Shown here piece by piece: positions 11,139 to 24,261 of a stretch of DNA of 64,000 nucleotides. Below the pieces are notes generated by a model, which had not been told where the DNA came from, searched no databases, and saw only the letters and a program-made list of their open reading frames with translations. A program made the translations under genes and the position numbers. Within the stretch, counting starts at the first letter, position 1; each line of letters opens with the position of its first letter. This DNA is from Adineta steineri (lineage: Eukaryota > Rotifera > Eurotatoria > Adinetida > Adinetidae), in contig CAJNOI010000020.1 of the NCBI GenBank assembly GCA_905250115.1, forward strand, positions 204,557 to 268,556, given 5' to 3'.

Positions 11139-11392
11139 GCATCTTGAGGGTGTGGGTGTGAGAGATAATTATAGTATCTACAATAATACCCACCCACACC
11201 CACTCTCAATATTGAACTTTGTTTCTCTTCATGATTCATTTATTTCCATCCCCAAGCTAGCCAACAAGGCAAGGAAACGGCCAGTTTTGAGTTTTCTCGG
11301 AGATTTCGTGGAGGCAGTAATCCGAGTCGGAATTTCTTGGGATGTGGGTGAATGTTGATCTGTTCGTCTCCCATATCCATACCCTCAAGATG
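11139..11392. repeat. 254-bp telomere-like inverted-repeat element, copy 3
   Basis: The outer arms are inverted: gcatcttgagggtgtgg (11139-11155) pairs with ccataccctcaagatgc (11376-11392), with one mismatch. Inside are further telomere-like arms: gggtgtgggtgtgagag against cccacccacacccactct (about 11190-11207), and gggatgtgggtg (about 11339-11350) against the right outer arm. The middle (11240-11340) is richer in GC than its surroundings. It has the form of a small non-autonomous element built from TGTGGG-like units. Confidence 0.65.
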
Positions 11393-12964
11393 CTTTTGAT
11401 TATGAAAGTTTTATTTCATAGAGATTTAAAATCTGTTTATCAAAGCTCTTTTAAGCGCAATGAAACGGTCATCGCTATTGATCACAGATATCTAAAATAA
11501 ATCTCTTTGCATTATTTGTTTTGTCGTTTGAGTAAAACTAACAAGAAAAGTATCAACATATCTATGCTTAACATAACAAGATTTTATGTCGTAAGATAGA
11601 TAAAAAATACGACACTTTTTTTTACACAGCTTATTCATATTTAGTCATCGCTTTCAACTTGAAAAGACAGTAGTAAAGATATGAATATTGAATCATTGCT
11701 TGTGAGAAAATAGCATGTGCTCTTATTGGAAGGCGGATGACGATATTGACGTTACAGCGCTGTGAAATCGATGTGTTTCTGATGAATTTCATTCCGTAGG
11801 GATTCTTTTAAGAAAAATAGTAATTAAATAGATACAAAATGGAACATTTATTGATGATGATGATCGATTGTCAGTATTTTATTTTATAAAATGACGTTAT
11901 AAGTATACATATTTACTCATAAACTCAAATAATTCGTTTTCAAACATTCTTAACTTTCTTGAAAGGCAATGTTTACCATTATCATTGTGTTTATAAAGTT
12001 TCATTAATTGTTATTCATATTGTAGTACTGAATATGGCTAAAACTCTTTTTGTTAAATCACATGTTATACAATTTTTTTCATCAATGGAAAGAATGGTTC
12101 GGTAGGATCATATTATTACATACATAATAATCACTTCAGTCTTGACTGTGTATAAAAAAAAGCTTTAGTATTCACTCTTGTTTGGCAACAAAACTTTCAA
12201 TAATATCAATAAATATAATTTTAGAGATATTTTGCTGTATGAAATCACTTGTCAAGACATCATGCAATCTAGACTATTTCACTTATTAATTTACCAGTTT
12301 TTTTAATTGAATTAAGCTCGATGATTGAATGAGTAGAAATCAGGACACCGTAATTCATTTTTGATGTTCTTTTGACTAGTAATGTTGATAACAATTGATC
12401 ATGTTTTGGTGATATTACAACATCCAATGGTCTTTTTATTTTGCTCTTTGTTACTTATCTCCAGTCATTTATCTTTCCGAGTGAATATAAAGTATTCTCA
12501 AAGAACTTGAAAACAAAAATTGGTGATTTTGAAGATATTACTTGCCCAAGAAAAGAATCATCTATTTCCTCTTTTACAACAGGATGCATGAATCATTATG
12601 ATGATAATTCGTAGCTTATCGTTTTCTTATCAGTCCTATTTCCACATTCCGTGGGCTTACTTCCTTGTTTCTTTTTTATTGGAAAAAAGTATAATCACAC
12701 TATTATTCATACACGAATCATCATGACGAAATATTACATGATTATGTTGGATAGATAACATGCAATTTCGTTTGGAATCGTGGGCGTTACATGGAGAAAT
12801 CCATAATTCTCACTCTTCCTAGTCATCTGGTGGCCAGTTTTCCATTCACATGTGACAATATAACGATATCTCTCCCTTATATATATATCTTGTTCTACCA
12901 TCAGAATTTATAAATCAATTCTTAGCTTCATTCAAATCAATCAATCTGATATATATATATATAG
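11393..12964. other. Long intergenic region, no gene seen
   Basis: This is AT-rich, with no open frame of recognisable coding quality on either strand, no RNA gene and no clear repeat arms. The last 150 bp contain TATA-rich runs (12883-12894 and 12949-12962) and probably hold the promoter of the defensin-like gene. Confidence 0.45.
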
Positions 12965-13018
12965 GTGAGTATTCATCTGAAGCGATTTTAAATATATATG
13001 ATCATATGATTTATATAG
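12965..13018 (+). other. Putative 5'UTR intron of the defensin-like gene
   Basis: A GTGAGT donor at 12965 and a TTATATAG acceptor ending at 13018 bracket 54 bp, the same size as the coding introns in this genome. The acceptor lies five bases before the ATG at 13024. This is inferred from splice motifs and size only. Confidence 0.4.
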
Positions 13019-13023
13019 ATACT

Positions 13024-13331
13024 ATGACTTCAATAAAAGTGATATCTATTTTATTCTTCTTTGTTTTGTTGTTGATGGCTCAAGGAACGAATGAGCTCCG
13101 TGAAAACTCAAGTAATTATGATTAAGGAGAATTATTAATCGTTAAACGAGTGTCTATTTTTCAGTGATGTTTGCAAATGAAACTGCATTAAACGATGATG
13201 TCCGCCATTTCGATTGCGACGGCTCAAGTTACGACCGAGCTCAATGTAGAGATCACTGTCAAGATCGCGGTTACAGAACAGGTATTTGTAAATTAGATAA
13301 TGGTCGTCTACAATGCCATTGTAAAAATTGA
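13024..13331 (+). CDS. Secreted CS-alpha-beta defensin-like peptide
   Basis: The gene has two exons, 13024-13111 and 13165-13331, joined across a 53-bp GT-AG intron (GTAATT...TTTTTCAG) in phase, giving 84 residues. Residues 1-21 form a clear signal peptide (SILFFFVLLLMAQG core). An acidic linker follows, and then a C-terminal domain of about 38 residues with exactly six cysteines spaced C-x9-C-x3-C-x9-C-x8-C-x-C. CxxxC, GxC and CxC are the hallmarks of the cysteine-stabilised alpha-beta fold of invertebrate defensins. By family it would be an extracellular antimicrobial peptide, though some CS-alpha-beta peptides act on ion channels. TATA-rich DNA lies upstream, and an AATAAA follows the stop at about 13415. 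The gene is too short and too split to appear as one open frame. Confidence 0.8.
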
Positions 13332-14430
13332 TCAGTACACACCATACAACTGCATCAATGATATTTATTCAAGAATTTTTAAGATATATTTGAGTGAATT
13401 TTCTTTTGTGAATTAATAAAACTATACATCTTACTGAAATAAACATGTAAAGATACATTGAAAGATGAATCGACCCATTTTCTGTATCTATACAGATAAC
13501 GACAGTATTGCAGTTTATGAACCTTATCGGAAGTTCGAATAATCTGGATTGCTTTTAACAGAATTGAACTTTTCAATTGTATCTTGATAGTGTAGTCAGT
13601 CGAAAAACGAACAGATTCATGAGTTATTGTGCTCTATATATGATGAAGAAACAACTGAATATCATTTTTCAGTATGGTTATATATAAAATTCATAAAAAA
13701 TATTATATTTTCAATTTATCTTGCTCGATGAACGTCGATATTAAAACAATCTACATTACCGAAAGAGAACCGATAAAGTAGTGAGATTTGCTGCCGAAAT
13801 CACACTTTACATCTACCCTAGATGTCTGACATTGCGCAATGCGTATGACTTTGAATCTCATGTCGAAGCAGATTTTTTTGTTCGTTAGTGTAAGCAACAT
13901 GTAAAATGAAATGGAAATCCATTGAAAATTTCTTACAATAGATTTGAATGTATAAAATTGAAAAAAAATAACAAATATGGACTTGGTAAAGCGTATAAAA
14001 GTGACAAAACAAGACTACCGATAGACACTGAAATCGAACTGAATTATTGACTATTTTGATTGATAGTGAGCCAATCGCCTTATCAACACATCAAACTAGT
14101 TTTACACAATAACTATTCGAATTAACCCTTTCGCGACGATTCATTCTCTATAGAAAGTGACGGGTAACTCAGAATAAATCATCGCACTTCGCAGCTCATA
14201 TTCTAATTTTTGACAAATATTTTATTAGAAAGCAAATTCTATCATAACGTACCTCCACAATTGATCGCAGACATATTTTATTTTTTTTGAAAACTGAAAT
14301 AAGCTTTACTATGGGGTTTGTAGAACTTTTTGCCTTGAATCTTGTAGCATATTTTATTTTCTAATAAAACGTTTTCAGCAATTAAAATGTGAAATACAAA
14401 GCAGAGTTCTTTGTTCTGGGCCATCCACTC
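13332..14430. other. Intergenic, no gene seen
   Basis: About 1.1 kb of AT-rich DNA. It starts with the 3'UTR and poly(A) signal of the defensin-like gene. Short open frames on the minus strand (13379-13576, 13818-14012) have no recognisable coding pattern. Confidence 0.45.
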
Positions 14431-14510
14431 GAGTGTGTGAATGTGGCTGTGGATAAAAGAAGAGTAAAACATCTACACCCACACCCACACCCACACCCAC
14501 CCTCAAGATT
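14431..14510. repeat. Telomere-like inverted repeat, copy 4, with perfect CCCACA units
   Basis: The G-rich arm gagtgtgtgaatgtggctg (14431-14449) is followed by a C-rich arm at 14474-14507 that contains at least three perfect consecutive CCCACA units and ends in accctcaag, the boundary motif seen at 11381-11389. CCCACA is the complement of the TGTGGG telomere repeat reported for bdelloids. This is the most telomere-like tract in the window. Confidence 0.7.
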
Positions 14511-14972
14511 GATTGTGAAAACGACAGCCGCCGAACAGATCAGGTTACATTCTATGTCGATATATCGTTTGGTATCAGGAAAGAGTATAGTTTTCCTTGT
14601 TGGATAAACTTTATATCATGATTATATGATCATTATTCTACGCATTAGTAATAAAGCATGAAGTATCAATACGTAGAGTATGACTAAACTGATGTTGATT
14701 TTTTTCCTCTAACATATATAACTATATACTATCATGAAACTAACATTATCGTTTTAACACGTTTATTAGTTGTTTGAGCATGGTTTTATTCTCTTTTTAA
14801 CGTTTTTTATTACTTGTAGACAAGTTTGTCGCTGACATTAATTGTTCATTCACATTCATATCATAGCAGAAAAACTTTCCTCTCACTACAAATATATAAC
14901 TTTTTATTTCTCTGGACTATAGACAGTCTATACTCATACAGCCGATAAAGATACAAATAAACACGGTCGATA
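14511..14972. promoter_or_regulatory. Upstream region of the LDLa/EGF/7TM receptor
   Basis: About 460 bp lie between the telomere-like repeat and the receptor start codon. An AAATATATAAC box at about 14889-14899 lies about 80 bp upstream of the ATG and could be a TATA element. Nothing else is recognisable. Confidence 0.35.
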
Positions 14973-17900
14973 ATGGACACAAGTTCATTAAACAAAGGTA
15001 CAATCATTTTTCAGCTTCTACTAATAATTGTAATTCAATGGACAACTATTACGTGTCAATTGAATTTATACCATACTGATAAAGCAATTAACAGCAATTC
15101 TTTACAATATAATTGCTTGAATTATCATGTGCATCGTGAGAAACAGGCTTACTCTAAATTATTAGATATCATTGATGAAGTCATTCCATACTGTTTTCGT
15201 CCAGTACACTATTCCGAACGACTACCTGAAACCTCTGTTCATCCGCTTTCGCAAAAACTAAGTTTCGAAGAATTACGTCTGGCTCATACTACGCCAGAAC
15301 AACTTCTCTCGTGGTCAATTTCGATTGATGTAGCTCAACGATATCAATTCTATCTAATTGAACCGAATGTCGCATTTAATGAGAATCTCTACAATTGTAC
15401 TGAACCGTGGTTTGGCCCTCGGTGTCAATATTCGTTTCCTTTCGGCAGCCGCAGATCTTTCAACCAAATTGTTGAAGCCGATTTTCGCCGAAGGACATCA
15501 TTCTTCGAGTCATCAGAAGTGATAGTACAGGTTCCATGCTATGTTCTTCTAGAATGCCATCGTAATGGACGGAGTTGGTGTCTTGATTGGCGTGAAGTGT
15601 GCGATGGGATCGTTGATTGTTCTGATGAAGGTCTCGACGAAGAATATTGCTTCGATATGGAAATAAATGAATGTAGAGAAAATGAATATCGATGCCACAA
15701 TGGATTATGTATATCAAGCGAACTTTGGGAAGAGGGTGAAGGCGATGCTGACTGTCTCGATCGATCGGATGAAATGTTGGGTGCCTTCTATAAAAAATCC
15801 TGTTTCCAAGATCCAACATTCCGTTGTGAAGAACATTCTTGCAGAACACACGAGGGTACATTTCCCTGCGGAGATGGCCAATGTGTCAGAAAATTTGATG
15901 AATGCTATAATGGGCGACACAGGTTACTGATAGATTCGATGACAGCCAAAGGTAATCTAACAGACGAATGTTGGATTGCTATGATTTGTCTCACTGGACT
16001 CGCCGAGCAAATTCATGGGAATTCATGTAAAATATGGCTGATGAACGACTCAATTTACGAGTTCCTCAAACAATGTGATTCGTTTTTTCAATTTCCAACT
16101 ATTCCAGTTTATTCTGATCATATTCGTTTCTTTTACGAAGAGCCTTATTTAAGACAAAAAACGAACGAATTTCTTCTACCTGATTATCTTTGCTACAATC
16201 AACAACTATGTGATTTTATGAAGCCTGACTTAATTCGTGAAAATCTCACTTGTATAAATATGTCCAAATTAGTGCTAACATTGAATATTAAAAACGGGCC
16301 TTTGTACAGACTGTTGCGGTCGATTGAAATATACTTCCGTCCGTGTTTGATTTCTCATAAGACTCTACGCAACAAAACAAAAAAAGATGTGGATCATTCG
16401 TTATTATATAACTGCCGCAATACATCGAACTTCATTTCCGTATATCGCATCATGGATGATATACAAGATTGTTTCCTTGATGATGATGAGAACTATCGAA
16501 ATAGTTGCCAACTTAACCATCAATACCGTGTGAAATGTCACAATACAGATACATGCTGGTCCTCTATATTGAAAGAGGATGCTTGTTCAATGACTGGACA
16601 GGACGACAATATTCCATTTCAACGTTTTTGTAATGGTATCAACCAATCCATTTACTACGATAATTCTCAACAATATTATAATGACGAGTTCGAGTGTGAA
16701 GAGTGGTTATGTAACAATATGTATGCACGTTGCGACGGTTTCTGGGCATGTGCCGACGGACGAGATGAATACAATTGTAGTCGAACAAAATGCCATTCGG
16801 GAACTCATACCTGCATAGATCCTCTTAATTTTACAGTATTCTGCTTACCTCACACACGAATTAATAATGGACACGATGATTGCCTTGGCGCATCCGACGA
16901 ACAACACGAATGTCAAAAGATCTATCCTCCGAGCGAAACTCCAGAACGCTTTCGCTGCTTGGGAGATACAACGTGTTTGGTACCATCAGAATTATGCAAT
17001 AACAATAACGATTGTCCACTTGGCGATGATGAAAACTTTTGTAATACTCATCAATTCAAGTGTGACAACGATTCGACATACAATCGCAGCGAAATAGAAG
17101 AGGTTCTTTGTGGATTGAATGAACAGAAAAATCGAAGAAGACAGTATTTTGCTATTCATACATCGTCTAACTATCCTTCGTTAGAAAATAGTGTCGTCGA
17201 TGAAAGTTTGTATTGGACAACAGAACGGCATTCTATCGAGAATGTCAATATAGATCACAGTGAGGCTAGCCTATCGCCATCGTATTGTAATCGTGGACTC
17301 GCTGTTAATACTTGGGTCACAAACAATAGCTTCGACAATATATGCATGTGTCCACCAAGTTACTACGGTCATTTATGTCAATATCAAAACCAACGAATTA
17401 GTCTTACATTACATGTGAGTTCAGTTGATCGACATGCTACTTATGCGATTATTATTATGTTAATCGATGATAATGATGAACAACAAGAGATTAACGTATA
17501 CGATCAATTTGTATACATCACAAAGGAAAGTTGTAGTACTAAATTCAACCGATATTTATTATTTTCCACACGACCAAAAGACTTGTCCAAGAACTACAGT
17601 ATACGTATTGATGCATTCGAAAAAAACGGGATAACATATGTTGGAAGTTGGCACTTTCCCATAACATTTCTCTTCTTACCTGTCAATCGGCTAGCTATCT
17701 CGTTGGTTTTATCAAATCGTATCATTCAGACATCGTTCAATTGTTTGATTGCTTGCAACAATGGTACCTGTGTAAAGTATCTAAACAAAGAAAAATATTT
17801 CTGTCGATGTCATTCTCAATGGACAGGCATTCAATGCAATATCCCGATAAGTCGTCAAACGTGTTCATACGATTCATTCTATTTGGGATTAGTAAACAAC

Positions 17901-19673
17901 CAATCAATATGTGTATGTCCATTACATAAATTTGGTAAGCAATGTACGTTCACATCAGCATGTCCAACTAATATTTGTCAAAATAATGGAAAATGTATAC
18001 CAGCTGATGTGACTTCTCCTGACAGCAGTTATACTTGTGTTTGTCCTGATCAATTTTTCGGCGTAAATTGTCAATATAGTAAGGCCAGACTCGATGTTTC
18101 TCTGATTAACATGCATATTCCATCATATATTACGGCTTATTTCTTCACACTTTCCAATACATCTCACCCGATGCAGACAATTATACTACGAAAATTGACG
18201 CTATTTCAACATACTACTACTTTCCACATCTCAATACCATATCATATAGTAATTATTCAATCCAGTGGCAAATATTATCTTGGTGTACTTCAACAATCTC
18301 TACAGACAGATATTTCAACATTAATTCAGCCTTCACAAGAGTGTATTGCTACTGAACAATTACTGAATTCTACAGTAACGAAAATGGTTCCATATCGACG
18401 AATTATATTTTTTCATATTCTCTGTCACACACGTACTGATCTGATATGCTTCATTGATCCAGCCTATTTATGTTTGTGCACAAATGATCATCATGCCAAT
18501 TGTATGGAATTCAAACGTGATAGAAATTTTCAATGTTCATTGACAAAATATTGCGCAAATGGAGCACAATGTGTGCAAGATCATCCGATTTGTCCATCGA
18601 CAAGAATTTGTATATGTCCAGCCTGTTTCTTTGGAAATGAATGTCAATTCTATACTAAAGGTCTTGGCTCAACATTAGATGAAATATTGGGTTACGAGTT
18701 AAAACGTAATACAATATTATCTAAACAACCTATCACAGTAAAAGTGAGTGCCGCTATTACAATGATAATATTTGCCGTAGGTACTATTAATTGTATTTTA
18801 TCAATAATGGTTTTTCGTAGACAAGCATCACAAAAGGTTGGTTGTGGAATCTATCTTTTAGCTGCGTCGTATACTTCGCTAACGATTATGATCTTATTTC
18901 CACTTAAATTTTGGCTACTTTTTTTCTCTTATCAATTGATTTTTGAACATCGTAGTCTACAAGCGATTCTTCTCACAAATTGTCGAATTGTTGAACCTCT
19001 TCTGAAAGTGTTATTAAACATAGACAAATGGTTGAATGCTTGTGTATCTATCGAACGAATCGTTTCTGTACATCAAGGAATTAGTTTTAATGCAGAGAAA
19101 AGTAAAACAATTGCCAAATATGCAGTGATAATGGTATTTCTTAGCAACTTCGGTGTCTATGCTCTTCAAATAATTGAACTTCATGTCTTTACTGACAGCA
19201 TAGAAGAACGAAGTTGGTGCGTCATTACTTATTCATCATTCATGCAAACATATAGTTTTACTTTGATTATGTTTCATTATATTGGACCGTTAGCAACTAA
19301 TGTGATATCTGCTATTACCATTATCATAATAACGACTCGTCAGCGTTACCGAACGGCTGCTAAAAGTAATCCAAGATTCAAAGACCTCCTTAAAATGAAA
19401 ATAAAACATTATAAACATCTTATAATTAGTCCAATTATTATCATAATTTTAACACTACCGCATTTAATTATTTCATTCATTTTAAACTGTAACAAATCAT
19501 CCCATCTATTATGGTTCTATCTAAGCGGTTATTTCCTTTCATTTATACCATCCGCATTTATTTTTCAAATTTTTATTCTATCAGCACCCGTTTATCGAGA
19601 AGAATTTAGGAAACTAAAATCACATATCCGTCGACGTTTTCATATATTGAAATTAAACGCATCTGCTTTATAA
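14973..19673 (+). CDS. LDLa/EGF-repeat seven-transmembrane receptor
   Basis: This is a single exon of 1566 residues. A signal peptide (residues about 10-30, IIFQLLLIIVIQWTTITCQ) leads a large cysteine-rich ectodomain. It has LDL-receptor class A-like modules around residues 190-330 and 560-700 (for example VCDGIVDCSDEGLDEEYC and CDGFWACADGRDEYNC) and EGF-like modules around 770-800, 925-1045 and 1185-1230 (CVCPDQFFGVNCQ, CICPACFFGNECQ). A C-terminal heptahelical domain from about 1255 to 1545 follows, with TM1 near AITMIIFAVGTINCILSIMV. The 7TM part resembles rhodopsin-class receptors; I see no GPS autoproteolysis motif, so it is probably not a classical adhesion GPCR. The ligand is unknown. 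Such LDLa/EGF-7TM fusions are common in rotifers. The lack of introns contrasts with the neighbouring genes. Confidence 0.85.
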   Translation: MDTSSLNKGTIIFQLLLIIVIQWTTITCQLNLYHTDKAINSNSLQYNCLNYHVHREKQAYSKLLDIIDEVIPYCFRPVHYSERLPETSVHPLSQKLSFEELRLAHTTPEQLLSWSISIDVAQRYQFYLIEPNVAFNENLYNCTEPWFGPRCQYSFPFGSRRSFNQIVEADFRRRTSFFESSEVIVQVPCYVLLECHRNGRSWCLDWREVCDGIVDCSDEGLDEEYCFDMEINECRENEYRCHNGLCISSELWEEGEGDADCLDRSDEMLGAFYKKSCFQDPTFRCEEHSCRTHEGTFPCGDGQCVRKFDECYNGRHRLLIDSMTAKGNLTDECWIAMICLTGLAEQIHGNSCKIWLMNDSIYEFLKQCDSFFQFPTIPVYSDHIRFFYEEPYLRQKTNEFLLPDYLCYNQQLCDFMKPDLIRENLTCINMSKLVLTLNIKNGPLYRLLRSIEIYFRPCLISHKTLRNKTKKDVDHSLLYNCRNTSNFISVYRIMDDIQDCFLDDDENYRNSCQLNHQYRVKCHNTDTCWSSILKEDACSMTGQDDNIPFQRFCNGINQSIYYDNSQQYYNDEFECEEWLCNNMYARCDGFWACADGRDEYNCSRTKCHSGTHTCIDPLNFTVFCLPHTRINNGHDDCLGASDEQHECQKIYPPSETPERFRCLGDTTCLVPSELCNNNNDCPLGDDENFCNTHQFKCDNDSTYNRSEIEEVLCGLNEQKNRRRQYFAIHTSSNYPSLENSVVDESLYWTTERHSIENVNIDHSEASLSPSYCNRGLAVNTWVTNNSFDNICMCPPSYYGHLCQYQNQRISLTLHVSSVDRHATYAIIIMLIDDNDEQQEINVYDQFVYITKESCSTKFNRYLLFSTRPKDLSKNYSIRIDAFEKNGITYVGSWHFPITFLFLPVNRLAISLVLSNRIIQTSFNCLIACNNGTCVKYLNKEKYFCRCHSQWTGIQCNIPISRQTCSYDSFYLGLVNNQSICVCPLHKFGKQCTFTSACPTNICQNNGKCIPADVTSPDSSYTCVCPDQFFGVNCQYSKARLDVSLINMHIPSYITAYFFTLSNTSHPMQTIILRKLTLFQHTTTFHISIPYHIVIIQSSGKYYLGVLQQSLQTDISTLIQPSQECIATEQLLNSTVTKMVPYRRIIFFHILCHTRTDLICFIDPAYLCLCTNDHHANCMEFKRDRNFQCSLTKYCANGAQCVQDHPICPSTRICICPACFFGNECQFYTKGLGSTLDEILGYELKRNTILSKQPITVKVSAAITMIIFAVGTINCILSIMVFRRQASQKVGCGIYLLAASYTSLTIMILFPLKFWLLFFSYQLIFEHRSLQAILLTNCRIVEPLLKVLLNIDKWLNACVSIERIVSVHQGISFNAEKSKTIAKYAVIMVFLSNFGVYALQIIELHVFTDSIEERSWCVITYSSFMQTYSFTLIMFHYIGPLATNVISAITIIIITTRQRYRTAAKSNPRFKDLLKMKIKHYKHLIISPIIIIILTLPHLIISFILNCNKSSHLLWFYLSGYFLSFIPSAFIFQIFILSAPVYREEFRKLKSHIRRRFHILKLNASAL

Positions 19674-19906
19674 TATCTTTGAAGATATATGACTGAAACA
19701 ATATTCTACATACTGCGACAAAATCCCTATTTAACAAAGTCGAAGACATGACATACTCGCAAGAACGAATCGACTCTATTCACGTTGTAAAATTAATATT
19801 CTTCGTTAACATATACTTTTAAAACTTTAGTTATTGTTTTAAACATTATTGTAGGAATAAAAAATGTTGCTTGCTTAATATTTGTCACAGACTGAGCTTA
19901 CTATAG

Positions 19907-20059
19907 CTTGAGGGTGGGTGTGGGTGTGAGGTTAGGATGGGTGTAGGTGCGGCTGTGAGTATGGGGTTGAGGTGGGTGTGGATGGTAGTCTTCCCTTCAT
20001 CTACACCGACACCTACAGTCACACCCTCACCCATCCACAGCCACCTACACCCACATCTG
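19907..20059. repeat. Long telomere-like inverted repeat, copy 5
   Basis: A G-rich arm of about 80 bp begins with cttgagggtgggtgtgggtg (19907-19926). A C-rich arm of about 60 bp follows (about 20000-20059; for example cacaccctcacccatccaca and cctacacccacatc). The short pyrimidine-rich core is at about 19988-20000. The units are degenerate TGTGGG-like hexamers. It is the largest hairpin of this type in the window and lies about 230 bp after the receptor stop codon. Confidence 0.65.
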
Positions 20060-20777
20060 ATTATCTTCAGTGAAGTTTTTTGAGAATATCCATAATGAAC
20101 AAACGAATCAACATCTCGTCGTTTTTTTTGCATCTACCTGGTACATTACCCTTCTTTGAATAGAAGGAACTAGCCATGATAAAAAACTACAAGTAGCATT
20201 TATATCCAATGAATTAAGAAGACATTTTTTTACATTTTAGTACAGTTTACTGCGAGATAGAGACCGTAATTAACCAACAGAATCTCTTACAGCAGTAATT
20301 CAATGAGAAATTTGATCTTTTTTAGTAACTATAATCTCATTAACTTTTTTGTTGTAAAAAGAACGAAGAAAAAACGAACAAAAAGTTAATAGTGTACTCC
20401 ACAAATAATGGATAAACAACAAAAACATCGAAATAAAGACAAACGAGTTTGTATAATATATATTTTTGTTTCCCTCACACATATTAACCAATTGAGTCAA
20501 CATCATCATAAATATAGTGGAACATTCAAGTACAAGTTAAGAAAAAAGCCTATTTGTAAAATGAATTCTCGCTGTACAACCGATAAAAGAGAGACAAAGA
20601 AAGAAAAAACAACAACGAGAAGACATAGCAAATGAAGAGAGAGAGAAAAAAAATAACAACAACATGAATATAACAATAAAAAAAAAGCAGCCCGAGTGTT
20701 CTTTTTTCATCTTCTTCTTTTGATACTTGATATGAGTGCAAAAAGAAAAATAAATCTCTATTAAATATCTCATTTTG
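20060..20777. other. Convergent spacer, no gene seen
   Basis: AT-rich DNA between the 3' ends of the receptor (+) and PI4KB (-). It contains purine-rich runs (for example 20630-20690). The overlapping short frames on both strands at 20300-20770 are low-complexity (Phe/Leu/Ser or Lys-rich) and are rejected as genes. Confidence 0.45.
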
Positions 20778-24058
<3,281 letters not shown>

Positions 24059-24104
24059 CTTGATAGTTGTTGATACTGAAGGAAATTCCTCAGCATAATC
24101 AACA

Positions 24105-24261
24105 TCTAGAAATAGATAAATTTTATTATAGGAAAGTAAAGAAATTCTATATGAGAATCTTGATTTTATTAAGATGAAGGAAACAAAAATTAAAATAAAA
24201 GTAACAAGTTTAAATATGTTATAAATGTCTAGTGAATTTTATTCCGTCAGACGGAATGATT
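24105..24261 (-). promoter_or_regulatory. Short PSMD3-PI4KB intercistronic region with palindrome and splice acceptor
   Basis: Only about 157 bp separate the PSMD3 stop codon (24262-24264) from a splice acceptor (TTTCTAG, ending at 24106) that heads the first PI4KB exon. It contains no ATG. A perfect 17-bp palindrome, ATTCCGTCAGACGGAAT (24241-24257), begins four bases after the stop. AATAAA motifs occur three times. This fits an operon-type spacer with 3'-end formation followed by trans-splicing; it could also be an ordinary compact promoter. Confidence 0.5.

Noticed and set aside
15460..15861. 133-codon antisense frame inside the LDLa/EGF receptor
   Set aside because: Shadow of a strongly coding sense frame; no independent features.
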